In this document: positions 37,301 through 44,901 of the stretch, in pieces
How positions within the stretch are numbered: position 1 is the first letter of the stretch
Layout of the letters: every line of letters begins with the position of its first letter
IMG/VR virus record: IMGVR_UViG_3300037011_000606
Location: 31,098 to 95,097 of that record
Direction: 5' to 3' (one strand)
Length of the DNA stretch: 64,000 nt
Source of the DNA: a virus
Made by a program: the position numbers and the translations under genes
The notes under the pieces: model-generated
What the model saw: the letters and a program-made list of their open reading frames with translations, nothing else
Databases searched by the model: none
Told to the model about the DNA's origin: nothing

Positions 37301-40300
37301 CGCGGTAGCCGTTGCATTAATCGCTTCTATCGGGCCTTTAACCAAATCTGCTGTAGCTGTAGTATTGGCAGTATTAGTAGCTACAACACCACTCGCTCCG
37401 GATACAGAGTTGGGTATTGTAACTGTCTCCGCGACTGTGAAGTTTGAAGCTGAGGCAATCCACCAGTACCTCGTAGTATTGTCATATGCGACGAGAATGC
37501 CTTGAACATTTGAAGTTCCACCCACAACTCCTTTTCCAATATCTGCGGCCGCGCAGTTAACATAGCCTCCAGCGTTCATGGTCAGCATCCTAGTGCCAAC
37601 CCAAGCAGCTGTTAGGTTCGTACTCCTCAGACAAAGGTTCGTAGTACCGCTAGTTGCCGCAGGAAGACCAAGCCAGCTCGGATACACTGGATCGAAGCTA
37701 GGTACGGCCACTATTGTTTGCTGACTATCTGTATATTTCACACTCGCACCGGATAGTGAGTTAAAATCATACTTCCTGAGTGTGTAATAATAAGTGGTTC
37801 CATTAACTAGACCTGTTGCCGTAGCTGTAACTGCAAGAACTCCAGCACCCGTACCGCCGGAGATTGTAACATTTTCTCCTACCGTACCAAACGCTTGATT
37901 TGTTGATACTATCCAAACTCTTGCCGCATTATCATAAGATATTAAAATTCCAATATGCTTCGACGTCCCACCAATAACCACTTTACCTATATCACCTGCA
38001 ACACAATTCGTGTAGCCAGCCCACGTCATTACGAGCCTTCTCTGTGTAGCCACTGTTGTGCCACATTCTGCAAATCCAGTTCCACCAACGACCGTAAGAA
38101 TATCGCCTGCTGCGAATGTAACAGCCGTGTTAAGTCTCCAAATCCGATTGGTGTTATCGTAACCCACTAGAGTTCCGATATAAGTGTTAGATGTGCTACC
38201 CCAAACAGGTTTACCGATATCACCAGCAACGCAGTTGATATATTCGTCACAAGCGTTGGTATATGCGGTCACAGCTGTGATTAAAGAGCCGCCCGAAGAA
38301 CCAGTTCCTGCTGTAACCACTACAGAATCGGTCGTTAAGAAAGTTCCTGTTAGCACTGCAACAGTCCAAATCTGAGTCCCAGTGGATCCCCCATTATCAT
38401 ACCCAATAAGAAGTCCAGTTGCACCTGATGGAGATGCCGTAACAACTCTGGTAGTATCCGCTGCTACACAAGCAACGTAGTTAACCAAAGGTAATGTGAG
38501 ATGAATCAATGTTGTGATTGTGCCTACTCCAGTGCCACCACCGATTGTACAAGCATCAGTAGTTTGGAAGGTTTGAATTGTCGCAACTGTCCAAATTCTC
38601 TTAGTGTTATCATATGCAACTAATAGTCCAGTGTGTCCGGAAACACTACCTGTAACCGTCCTACCAATATCACCCGCAACACAGTTTACATAACCTGCTG
38701 CCTTCATTATAAGGTTCCTTTGATTCTGTACCGATGTGACTGTACCAACACCCGTTCCACCAGTTATAGTACAAGCATCTGCCGCAACGAATACTTGAGT
38801 TCCTTCAACGGTCCAATATCTGTTTGTATTATCGTAAGCAACAAGGATACCAATACTTCCAGAACCTACGGCTACTACTGGCTTACCGAGATCACCCGCG
38901 ACGGCATTAATATAACCGCCAGCCTGATGAACTAAAATTGACTGCTTACAAGACAGATTTCTCAGAGCATTGGTATCCGTATAGGTTACTGTTGTAGCTG
39001 TTGCTTGTGTCCAGATTGATGCCCCAAGAACTCCAGCAGTTTCACTTCTAAATAATTCATAGCACTTCACACCATCTACTGGAAGCGACCCGTTGGCAGC
39101 AGCATTGACGTTAGCCCAGTTAGTGATGCATTGCCACATTGGAGTTGCTGATACACATAGATATCCACCATAGAAATATGGATGATTCTGCAGAAGCCCA
39201 TCATGCCCCGAGTACTGCACCGAGGAATACACCACAGGATTGTCCACATAATCTGTCGGATCATAGAAATTGTAATAAGAGCGAACCTTGAAGTAATATG
39301 GCGTATTATTAACTAGATTAGCCCCAGTAGCTGGATTTTTTGCTATTCTCATAGGTGTAGCCCAAGAGGTCGTATCATGAAACATACTTCCCGAATGCAC
39401 AACCCCATCAATAAGGTTATTAACGCAATTAGTAAAGTAAACTCCGCCATTATAGCACTTGATATTAGATATAAAGCATCCTGATAGATTTGTTATATGC
39501 AGGCAGTCGTGAGCATAGGTTAGGATAGTACCTCTCGCTACCTTATTCAACGCGTAGAATGTGAAATCACTTAGACTAGCGCCAGTAGTATTAGATATTG
39601 TTAAGATGCCACCTAAAGTGTTAGCTGTAGTAGAACACCCATAAGCCGCCATCCAAACTTTCTGTATTGAGGCGTTATTGAGGTAATTCCAAGTACCTAC
39701 TGTCCAACGATATTCTGTTCCTGCATTCTCCATAAGTCCGCCACGACTTACCCAATGCTTAGACCCTGTATTGTAGAAGTAACGAACTATCGGATCCACA
39801 GTAATGCCCATTCTGTTAATAGTCAAGCTCTTATTTTCAGAAAACAACGGCATTATTTTAAAGCCGACATCCGTTAGCTGAGCCACAGCTGCTTGGCTAA
39901 AATCACAATACGATTCACTGAAGAGACAAGTTGTTAGATAGATTCTGGGTGCATTTGTACAAGTCAGATTCGCGCTTTGTGTTCTTGTCGCAAGCTGCTG
40001 TGTAGTAGAATAATAGTCTCCCCTCGTCTCGTCCGTGATGATGATATTTGGAATACGAACATTACATCCATTAGTAATCTTATTATCAAACTCCCCGAAC
40101 TTTAACATAGAGGTGAACTGCGTAGATATTGGATTAGCTACGCCAGTTTCCTTCTCGATAGTAGTGGCAGCAGAGGGAACCCCTCTATCTCCTGTGATTC
40201 CATAAGGTTCTGCATTGGCCGTCTGTCGGAAGAACTTGCTGCGGTTAGCGCCAGCAGCTATACCCAATCCAAATTCAAGATTGCCACGCTGATATGGAGA

Positions 40301-41188
40301 ACCTTGACCATATTCTCCAGTTAAATTAAGCCAAATCTCATATACCCCACTTCCGGGCGAGGTCTCGACCCATACACAGGGGATGAAGTCGAAGCCGGTG
40401 CCCTCAGCCACAGCACTTAGAGTTCCGGCTCCGGTGCCCGCTGTTATCGTTATAGCCTCACCGCTTACATGCGGTTGTGTTGTATGTGCTATCTGCCAGA
40501 TACGATTAACATTATCGTAAGATATAAGTAGACCCGATGTTCCTGAAGTTCCACCTACAACCGCCTTACCAATATCAGTCGATATACAAGCAACATACCC
40601 ACCCGCTTGGAAGGTTATCGCTCTCGTGGAGGCAAAGAAAGGTGAAGTGAAATCTTGAGCTGCGCCATTCCCCGTACCAAGGTTTATCCAGTCACCAGTA
40701 ACAGTAACATTTCCCAAACCCGACAGGGGGTTGATTTGATTAGCGCCAGCAGCGCCAGCGTTCCTACCCATCAAGAACCTAATACCTTTATCTGCCGATG
40801 CAGATAACGTGCCTGTACCAGTTCCCGTCGTTATAGATATTACATCTCCAACGGTGAACTGTTGTGATGATCTAACAATCCAAACTCTTAAAACATTATC
40901 ATAAGCAACCAATGTTCCTGAATGGGCGTGTGTATCTACCACGGTCTTAGAGATATCACCAGCAATACAATTAACATACCCACCAGCTTGCATGGTGAGC
41001 ATTCTCATTCCAGGATTATTAATGAGAAGAGTTCCACCACCAGTTAAAGATGTATTAATAGTAGTCCAGAACTTTGCCTGATTAGTATTGACTGTAATTA
41101 CATTACCATTCTGTATATTCAAAAGGTCGCCCTGAGCCCATGTCAACGCATCGACATTCGCATCTCCTGTAGTGTTAACCGTTGCCAT
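34328..41188 (-). CDS. Giant 2286-residue tail fibre with about 12 diverged repeats
   Basis: The N-terminal region has YDN/GTG modules, then a beta-helix-like stretch (~residues 380-620) with many N-rich rungs. The rest is dominated by a ~65-75-residue unit: AGGYVNCVAGDIGK.V.G..SG..G.LVAYDNT.R.WTV......T.D..TITGGTG.GT. I count about 12 copies, some degenerate. The final ~300 residues form a different domain ending VRKSSASVKYIPFEIVG...QIVDPFA. It is the largest gene of the window and is very likely the main host-contact fibre. Repeat number could change by recombination. ATG 41188 has a GGTCAT-type leader only, so translation may be coupled to the small TTG-started gene just upstream. Confidence 0.85.
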   Translation of the reverse strand: MATVNTTGDANVDALTWAQGDLLNIQNGNVITVNTNQAKFWTTINTSLTGGGTLLINNPGMRMLTMQAGGYVNCIAGDISKTVVDTHAHSGTLVAYDNVLRVWIVRSSQQFTVGDVISITTGTGTGTLSASADKGIRFLMGRNAGAAGANQINPLSGLGNVTVTGDWINLGTGNGAAQDFTSPFFASTRAITFQAGGYVACISTDIGKAVVGGTSGTSGLLISYDNVNRIWQIAHTTQPHVSGEAITITAGTGAGTLSAVAEGTGFDFIPCVWVETSPGSGVYEIWLNLTGEYGQGSPYQRGNLEFGLGIAAGANRSKFFRQTANAEPYGITGDRGVPSAATTIEKETGVANPISTQFTSMLKFGEFDNKITNGCNVRIPNIIITDETRGDYYSTTQQLATRTQSANLTCTNAPRIYLTTCLFSESYCDFSQAAVAQLTDVGFKIMPLFSENKSLTINRMGITVDPIVRYFYNTGSKHWVSRGGLMENAGTEYRWTVGTWNYLNNASIQKVWMAAYGCSTTANTLGGILTISNTTGASLSDFTFYALNKVARGTILTYAHDCLHITNLSGCFISNIKCYNGGVYFTNCVNNLIDGVVHSGSMFHDTTSWATPMRIAKNPATGANLVNNTPYYFKVRSYYNFYDPTDYVDNPVVYSSVQYSGHDGLLQNHPYFYGGYLCVSATPMWQCITNWANVNAAANGSLPVDGVKCYELFRSETAGVLGASIWTQATATTVTYTDTNALRNLSCKQSILVHQAGGYINAVAGDLGKPVVAVGSGSIGILVAYDNTNRYWTVEGTQVFVAADACTITGGTGVGTVTSVQNQRNLIMKAAGYVNCVAGDIGRTVTGSVSGHTGLLVAYDNTKRIWTVATIQTFQTTDACTIGGGTGVGTITTLIHLTLPLVNYVACVAADTTRVVTASPSGATGLLIGYDNGGSTGTQIWTVAVLTGTFLTTDSVVVTAGTGSSGGSLITAVTAYTNACDEYINCVAGDIGKPVWGSTSNTYIGTLVGYDNTNRIWRLNTAVTFAAGDILTVVGGTGFAECGTTVATQRRLVMTWAGYTNCVAGDIGKVVIGGTSKHIGILISYDNAARVWIVSTNQAFGTVGENVTISGGTGAGVLAVTATATGLVNGTTYYYTLRKYDFNSLSGASVKYTDSQQTIVAVPSFDPVYPSWLGLPAATSGTTNLCLRSTNLTAAWVGTRMLTMNAGGYVNCAAADIGKGVVGGTSNVQGILVAYDNTTRYWWIASASNFTVAETVTIPNSVSGASGVVATNTANTTATADLVKGPIEAINATATADSLDFVSANDTIMQTISVTDATPLGPQPLTFSAYMLSRFCSGADVDIRLTDSVNPTTTNCVLNQKWQRFSATVNPVTKGKRLLTCSATGYVNCVNTDIGRTVTGAPSGNTGTLIAFDNTNRLWTVLSATAMVATDSYVVTGGTGSTGGTALTSSLPLVDVSIRANINSAGFRTLTSQAGGYVSCVLTDIGKPVVGSVSGHTGTLINYDNTTRIWTVQTAQTYIATDVLSITGGTGAGTVTTVTTIAQRIYVALAQLEKSNVKNNPITTAAATVQACAYQEINNITGWSADGGTGISFTLSAVPASVMWSDVFMGTDPSFTPSRANLVASTLVWDTPLFQTNLCDSLLFRNITKEGYGGLGCSYFQYHLTTTNSKFLNYTYDLNYNQPGATFGLINASNESNNNTFSKWNIGGIRNLVATGYLCVCNNNSGPITVSNIKGNVGKIPILNYWQNCLIKNVTAAQPVMHMVRKFRLATRTLTMNAGGYVSCVAGDIGRTVTGSLSGNTGILVAYNNTTRVWQLASGTSAFQVNDVCTIGGGTGSGTVGTTAVGYTAAVAADLTRTVIGSTSTNRGVLVAFENSITAGVPCPIWHIRTLQTNWKAMVNGVTQGEALTLSGGTGTGYLYADDGLNPYWNFPATPWANTTYGQTVVAASNKALYDQIFAELRFSTTKGALFLQFNASAQTTPPYTVSAGTPTFDNNGALFMKTAGDQIWYQWPYKIYGVSSFTNLRPQFVGVDCGNNVNTLFSILKEYSISTDGTTWPAYKEMTPENLSAESVSATSGFYLRIRLTQRSCVKYDTEVNGSALIWGFTGFIGSAVTLTVSGATGTIVDYEKEGRTGTLVLSGVAGTPTDNNAIQIGGVTYATVNDATSGFMPRGTSNIGGLMIFTERNDSVPDYPVGYVNVLLKNIIAGSVYWVYDTTNSRLIATGTAPGGDVTVLAPYDFDGSSVAILTRVRKSSASVKYIPFEIVGSYNEDGTIVYVSQIVDPFA
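34650..41100 (-). repeat. Tandem and dispersed AGGYVNC...YDNTxRxW...GGTGxGT modules
   Basis: At the protein level about 12 copies of one module recur along the giant fibre, and one more lies in the neighbouring 791-residue protein. At the DNA level copies share short conserved blocks for 'YDNTxRxWTV' and 'GGTGxGT', read on the - strand, but are strongly diverged elsewhere, so the array is old rather than a recent slippage product. Confidence 0.75.
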
Positions 41189-41189
41189 C

Positions 41190-41393
41190 TTATATGACCA
41201 CCATAGGATTATTTCTTAAAAATTCAGCTAGAGGCCACCATTCAACCCACGTTCTTAAATTGCCAGATATTATAACTTCCGCGTATTCCATTGATATCAT
41301 TTTATTATCTTTGTCCACAACCATATGAACTATCTTCTTAACAGATTGCACAGTTCGCTTATTTCCATTTATATCACTTACGATCAAAGACAA
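41190..41393 (-). CDS. Small 67-residue protein before the giant fibre
   Basis: The gene starts at TTG 41393, preceded by GGTGATTA. The protein is basic with a tryptophan-rich end (GNLRTWVEWWPLAEFLRNNPMVV) and a strand pair KKIVHMVVDKDNKMISMEYAEVII. It ends one base before the giant fibre ATG, so the two are translationally coupled. Function unknown; a fibre assembly helper is possible. Confidence 0.7.
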   Translation of the reverse strand: MSLIVSDINGNKRTVQSVKKIVHMVVDKDNKMISMEYAEVIISGNLRTWVEWWPLAEFLRNNPMVVI

Positions 41394-41921
41394 CTAATCA
41401 CCGACGTTTATCCGTTGAGCAACCCAAAACTCATAATCGTGTCCTGCATTAGGAACAGTAGTGGGTCGTACAGTTGAGTTGACCAAATCCACAGTTCCAT
41501 TAGCTTCGTAAGCATTATCAACAGAAGTTCTGATTAGCGCATCCATACTTCCTCTCTTGCAGGGTAGCCCTAATCCCAACCCTGTTTGTACATTCACTGT
41601 ACCACCTATCATCGCTACATCTAGATTTCTTATTCTAGTAACTACTGCAAAAGGTATTACGCCTTCTACCGTGCCTAATGCTGCAGCTATAACATCTATA
41701 GCAGGATCCCCACCAACATCTATTCCAGTAACCTCTATATCTCCACCATCCCAACCCCCACCAAACACACATCTGATGGTTCTAGGTCTAGCAGGCTGTG
41801 TCGTAATAACATTCACATCAAAATTGGTGAGCTTCTGCGCAATAAGATTAACACCAGCTGCTGCTGGGTCAATCATCGTGATGACACTAACATTCTTAGG
41901 AGGCGAGCTGCCGGCATCCAT
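41394..41921 (-). CDS. Structural protein, fibre cluster
   Basis: This 175-residue protein starts at ATG 41921 after GGGGTGAAT. It contains VITTQPARPRTIRCVFGGGWDGGDIEVTGIDVGGDPAIDVIAAALGTVEGVIPFAVVTRIRNLD (split), a beta-sandwich pattern resembling phage proteins that present a 'GxDxxGxxxxE' strand set, and ends YEFWVAQRINVGD. It belongs to the first group of late genes. I cannot name a family. A tail or head accessory role is inferred. Confidence 0.65.
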   Translation of the reverse strand: MDAGSSPPKNVSVITMIDPAAAGVNLIAQKLTNFDVNVITTQPARPRTIRCVFGGGWDGGDIEVTGIDVGGDPAIDVIAAALGTVEGVIPFAVVTRIRNLDVAMIGGTVNVQTGLGLGLPCKRGSMDALIRTSVDNAYEANGTVDLVNSTVRPTTVPNAGHDYEFWVAQRINVGD

Positions 41922-41925
41922 ATAT

Positions 41926-42354
41926 TCACCCCTCTACAGCTAACATCACAACTACTTCGCCGGGAACCCCTGCCGTCTTAGCAACGCCACTTCTATTGGC
42001 GAGAGCTATATGCAACTCTCCAGACACATCCTTATCACTGTATGGCAAATGCACATCCCCAGAGTCATAGCGATAGAGACCAGCCCCAGCTATCCTCCTT
42101 CCATCCCCTGCGGAGAATATCTTAGAGCATAGGTATTGATCTGTATCTGGGCTGGCAGTATCAAATGTATCTTTACCGAACAGCATAACTTCCCAAGCCA
42201 GATTCTCCTTGCTTATCACAACAACCCTTCTCACTACAAAATTGGGTCCGCTAGCAGCCAATCCAGTTATATTCTCATTCTCTTTATCATCCGCTGGTAT
42301 TGCCGAAGTGAAGTGCGTTCCCATAACCGACCTTATCCAAGTATAACCACTCAT
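41926..42354 (-). CDS. Structural protein, fibre cluster
   Basis: This 142-residue protein starts at ATG 42354 directly behind GGTGAT. It shows strands such as FVVRRVVVISKENLAWEVMLFGKD, a loop with GRRIAGAGLYRYDSGDVHLPYSDKDVSGELHIALANRSG, and ends EVVVMLAVEG. The pattern (W-E-V-x-L-F..., then '...G.LH..L.NRS...K..G..G.V.v...') is common in phage head- or tail-associated proteins. Family unknown. Confidence 0.65.
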   Translation of the reverse strand: MSGYTWIRSVMGTHFTSAIPADDKENENITGLAASGPNFVVRRVVVISKENLAWEVMLFGKDTFDTASPDTDQYLCSKIFSAGDGRRIAGAGLYRYDSGDVHLPYSDKDVSGELHIALANRSGVAKTAGVPGEVVVMLAVEG

Positions 42355-42365
42355 ATCACCATCTC

Positions 42366-43025
42366 CTAGTTATCCATTACCACATTATAGTAGTACGGCA
42401 CAACTCTATCTCCAACTAGACCCGCATCTACTTGCATTGTTATCTTGTAGCCCACACCAATATACCTAGCAGTGGGGCTCCATCCCCTCTCAACAGAATC
42501 ATGATTTAACACTGTTACTGTTAACAATGTCCAATCTACTCCATTGAGCATGACATATTCTCTAATTGTTATATGTGGGCCAATACCATCCTTCTGTACT
42601 GCATTCATATTAAAGTACGTTGCTCTATGATGCCTAGTATTGCTATAAATCCCAGACCAAGGTGTAGTGAACTCATCAGTCACATCAATCTCAGTCACAT
42701 CACTATCAGGATACTCAAAATCATCATTCTCTTCTATAAATCCCAATACCTTAACAACCTCTCCGCCAGAGACTAGCGCAGTTACTGAAAGTGACTTCCA
42801 ATGAACTTTGTAAAGACCTATCAGATCTGGTGTGAAAGATGCTTTGTACAAGCCAGGAGTGTTAACCGCATCCACTTCAGATGGGGCTGGCGAAGCATGA
42901 ACATTTTCCGATTCATCTAGCACCTTGCAAGATAAATTTGCAGAAGCCCCAGTTACCGGAGTTCCATTTGTATCAATAAGCCAAGCATACGAAGTATATG
43001 CCACATTCGCAAGTATCTCTATCAT
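42366..43025 (-). CDS. Beta-rich protein, second gene of the late operon
   Basis: This 219-residue protein starts in an ATGA overlap with the operon's first gene. Residues ~1-95 look like an Ig-type domain used to decorate virions (YAWLIDTNGTPVTGASANLSCKVLDES ... PGLYKASFTPDLIGLYKVHWKS, split). The second half has NGVDWTLLTVTVLNHDSVERGWSPTARYIGVGYKITMQVDAGLVGDRVVPYYYN (split), also beta-rich. It may be a head or tail surface protein. Confidence 0.65.
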   Translation of the reverse strand: MIEILANVAYTSYAWLIDTNGTPVTGASANLSCKVLDESENVHASPAPSEVDAVNTPGLYKASFTPDLIGLYKVHWKSLSVTALVSGGEVVKVLGFIEENDDFEYPDSDVTEIDVTDEFTTPWSGIYSNTRHHRATYFNMNAVQKDGIGPHITIREYVMLNGVDWTLLTVTVLNHDSVERGWSPTARYIGVGYKITMQVDAGLVGDRVVPYYYNVVMDN

Positions 43026-43699
43026 AAACCCACCTTTGTCAAATCTATTGTCTGCATCGCCTTTTCTGTCCTAGAGAGTTCTTCAATGACCTTCGCTCTA
43101 CACTCAGGACACAACATTCCTATAACTACATTTCTCAAATCTATATACATATTCAATGTATATGTACTCTCGGTCTTCAACTCCCCTTCCAGATTAGAGA
43201 GAGTCTCGGCCAACTTCCTAATTTCCTCAGTCATCTTGATAATCTGACTGGTGTCACTCGGCTCGAACTTATCGTTGGCCATAAAAGCATCTAAACGCTC
43301 CTTGAGCTGAATAAAGGACGTCATCAGCACGTCCTTCTTATCATAGAGCTGGCGGAGCATCTTCGGCTTGTCGTTAACTGTCATCAGAGGCCCAGTAGTG
43401 AAGTGATTCATCATATGGTTGTAGACATCATCTACAGTGCACTCCAAGTCCTCTGCAACAATCTTCTTAGTTAACTCACCCTTTGCTATCTGCTCTTCTA
43501 ACTTCTTCCTCTGAGGGTGTCTACACAAAACACAATTCATTCGCTGCTTGCCCACCGGCTTATCCTCACCCAGATTCGAAGGTACTATAATTGCCCTCGG
43601 AGTGATAGCCTCGCCATCCTCATCCATCGACTTCCCCTCCTTCATCCGGTCTGCATCGATTGGCAAGTTGGCACTCTCTACTATATATATCTCGCTCAT
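43022..43699 (-). CDS. Small-terminase-like DNA-binding protein, first late gene
   Basis: The open frame allows ATG 43699 (225 residues) or ATG 43625-43627 (201 residues). The latter has GGAGG eight bases upstream and lies about 50 bases behind the predicted start of transcription, so it may be the true start. A CVLCRHPQRKKLEEQIAKGELTKKIVAEDLECTVDDVYNHMMNH segment (split) combines a CxxC pair with a helix-turn-helix and HxxxH ending, a pattern seen in small-terminase-like phage proteins. A coiled coil follows, and MLCPECR near the end gives another zinc pair. Its role as TerS is inferred. It would lie unusually far from terL. Confidence 0.65.
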   Translation of the reverse strand: MSEIYIVESANLPIDADRMKEGKSMDEDGEAITPRAIIVPSNLGEDKPVGKQRMNCVLCRHPQRKKLEEQIAKGELTKKIVAEDLECTVDDVYNHMMNHFTTGPLMTVNDKPKMLRQLYDKKDVLMTSFIQLKERLDAFMANDKFEPSDTSQIIKMTEEIRKLAETLSNLEGELKTESTYTLNMYIDLRNVVIGMLCPECRAKVIEELSRTEKAMQTIDLTKVGL

Positions 43700-43748
43700 A
43701 CTATATAAACTGTTCGGACTGTCGGACCACAAGGGAGGGGTATTGACT
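43679..43748 (-). promoter_or_regulatory. Late operon promoter with shared upstream element
   Basis: On the - strand AGTCAATACCCCTCCC (43748-43733), then GTTTATATAG (TATA-like, 43711-43702), CGAGATATATATA (43694-43682). Element and AT block match the capsid-module promoter at 19.37 kb, though the spacing between them is 38 bases here and 21 there. Transcription should start near 43679. Confidence 0.7.
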
Positions 43749-43797
43749 TCTTGTTCTACTGAGCGGTGAGCCAGCCAGATTATTAAAGACTTATTAT

Positions 43798-43812
43798 CCC
43801 CCCCCCCCCCCC
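43798..43812. repeat. 15-C homopolymer
   Basis: Fifteen C in a row on the + strand (G on the - strand) lie between the late promoter and the cytosine-free region. A frame open from ATG 43864 on the - strand runs through it in phase with the first late gene, and a TATA-like GTATAAAAAT lies just upstream of that ATG. Length changes here would switch such an extended N-terminus on or off. Confidence 0.8.
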
Positions 43813-43902
43813 AGAAAGCTATGAACCTCAAAGATTGGGGGGCGACCTTTCTTTCTATGAGCATCGCGGATTGGGAGCTGGCCGTTATTTTTATACGTGC
43901 CC

Positions 43903-44890
43903 TAATAGTAATTATAATATATATAAATGTTTAATTAAGTATTATTATTTAATTATATGTAGAGAGTATAATTAATATAATATTATAATAATAATAATAT
44001 AGTAATGGGTAATAGATATAATAGAATAGTATATGTAGAGAGGTGTTGTGAGTAGTAATTATATAATAGGTTAGTTATATGATATAGTAGATAGTTGTTA
44101 ATATTATTAGTTTAAGAGAAGAGGTGGTGGTGTTGTTTAGATGGGTTTAGTTGTTGAAGATAGGTTAATGTTATAATGGGTTAGTTGTTAGTATTAATTG
44201 TTTAGAGTAAGAGTTTATAATATATGTTAGTTGTTATAATATAGTAGTGTTGGTAATGTATATAGGTATAGTTGGGTATTTGTATGTTGTAGAGGTTGAA
44301 GAGAATGTTGAGAGTGGTTAGTAGTATGTAGTTATAATTTTTTGAAGTTTGGGATTGGAGATATGATTATAGTTTTTTAAGTATATGATTATAGATTTTT
44401 GGATAGGTAGTTATTGTTATTGGTGGTGGAGGTTATTGTTAAGGGGGAGAGAGAGGAGAGTGTTTGTGAAGTTGGTTATGTATAGTAGATGGGTTTGGAT
44501 GTTTGTTTGGAATTTATTTTTAATATATAAAATTAATTTTTTAATTTAGATAAAAATAATATTATATATTAAAAATAAATTGGTTAAAATAATTAATTAT
44601 TTATTGGTTAAATTTTTTTAATATTTAAATATTTTTATAATTTATTATAAAATTGGTGATTTATAAAAATAATTAAATATTAATATTTGTTAGTTGTAGA
44701 TTGGTTATTGGTGAGTAATAAAAATTTTTGTGAAAATAATTAATTATTTTAAAGGTTAGATGGTTTAATTTGGTAAATGTGTTAGAATTGTTTAGAGTTT
44801 AAAATTGGTTAAATATAGAAAATTATATTGGTGAGAATTGTAGATGGAGTTGGATAAATTTTTATTTTAATTTTATGAAAATAAAAATTT
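43903..44890. other. Repeat-rich, origin-like intergenic region between divergent operons
   Basis: No gene is seen here. Direct repeats include TTAGTTGTT at 44147, 44181 and 44227, ATATGATTATAG at 44361 and 44383 (22-base period), and ATTGGTTA four times in the same direction at 44579, 44603, 44700 and 44804. An 18-bp palindrome AAAATAATTAATTATTTT lies at 44733-44750 and its 16-bp core recurs at 44587-44602. A purine block GGGGGAGAGAGAGGAGAG ends the G-containing part near 44460. Iteron-like repeats, AT-rich DNA and the divergence point all fit a replication origin and promoters of the rightward operon. This is inference. Confidence 0.65.
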
Positions 44891-44901
44891 AGGTGATTGA
44901 T

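Noticed and set aside
1268-43769. Many + strand open frames of 60-200 codons opposite the structural genes
   Set aside because: They are antisense to well-supported genes, lack ribosome sites, and have the low-complexity Ser/Thr/Pro/Ile composition of shadows of purine-rich coding strands.
43700-43864. N-terminal extension of the first late gene from ATG 43864
   Set aside because: It would run through the homopolymer and the shared promoter element. Kept only as a possible phase-variable form.
44893-44901. GTG at 44893 as start of the cytosine-free gene
   Set aside because: It lies inside the AGGTGAT ribosome site, which is correctly spaced for ATG 44902.
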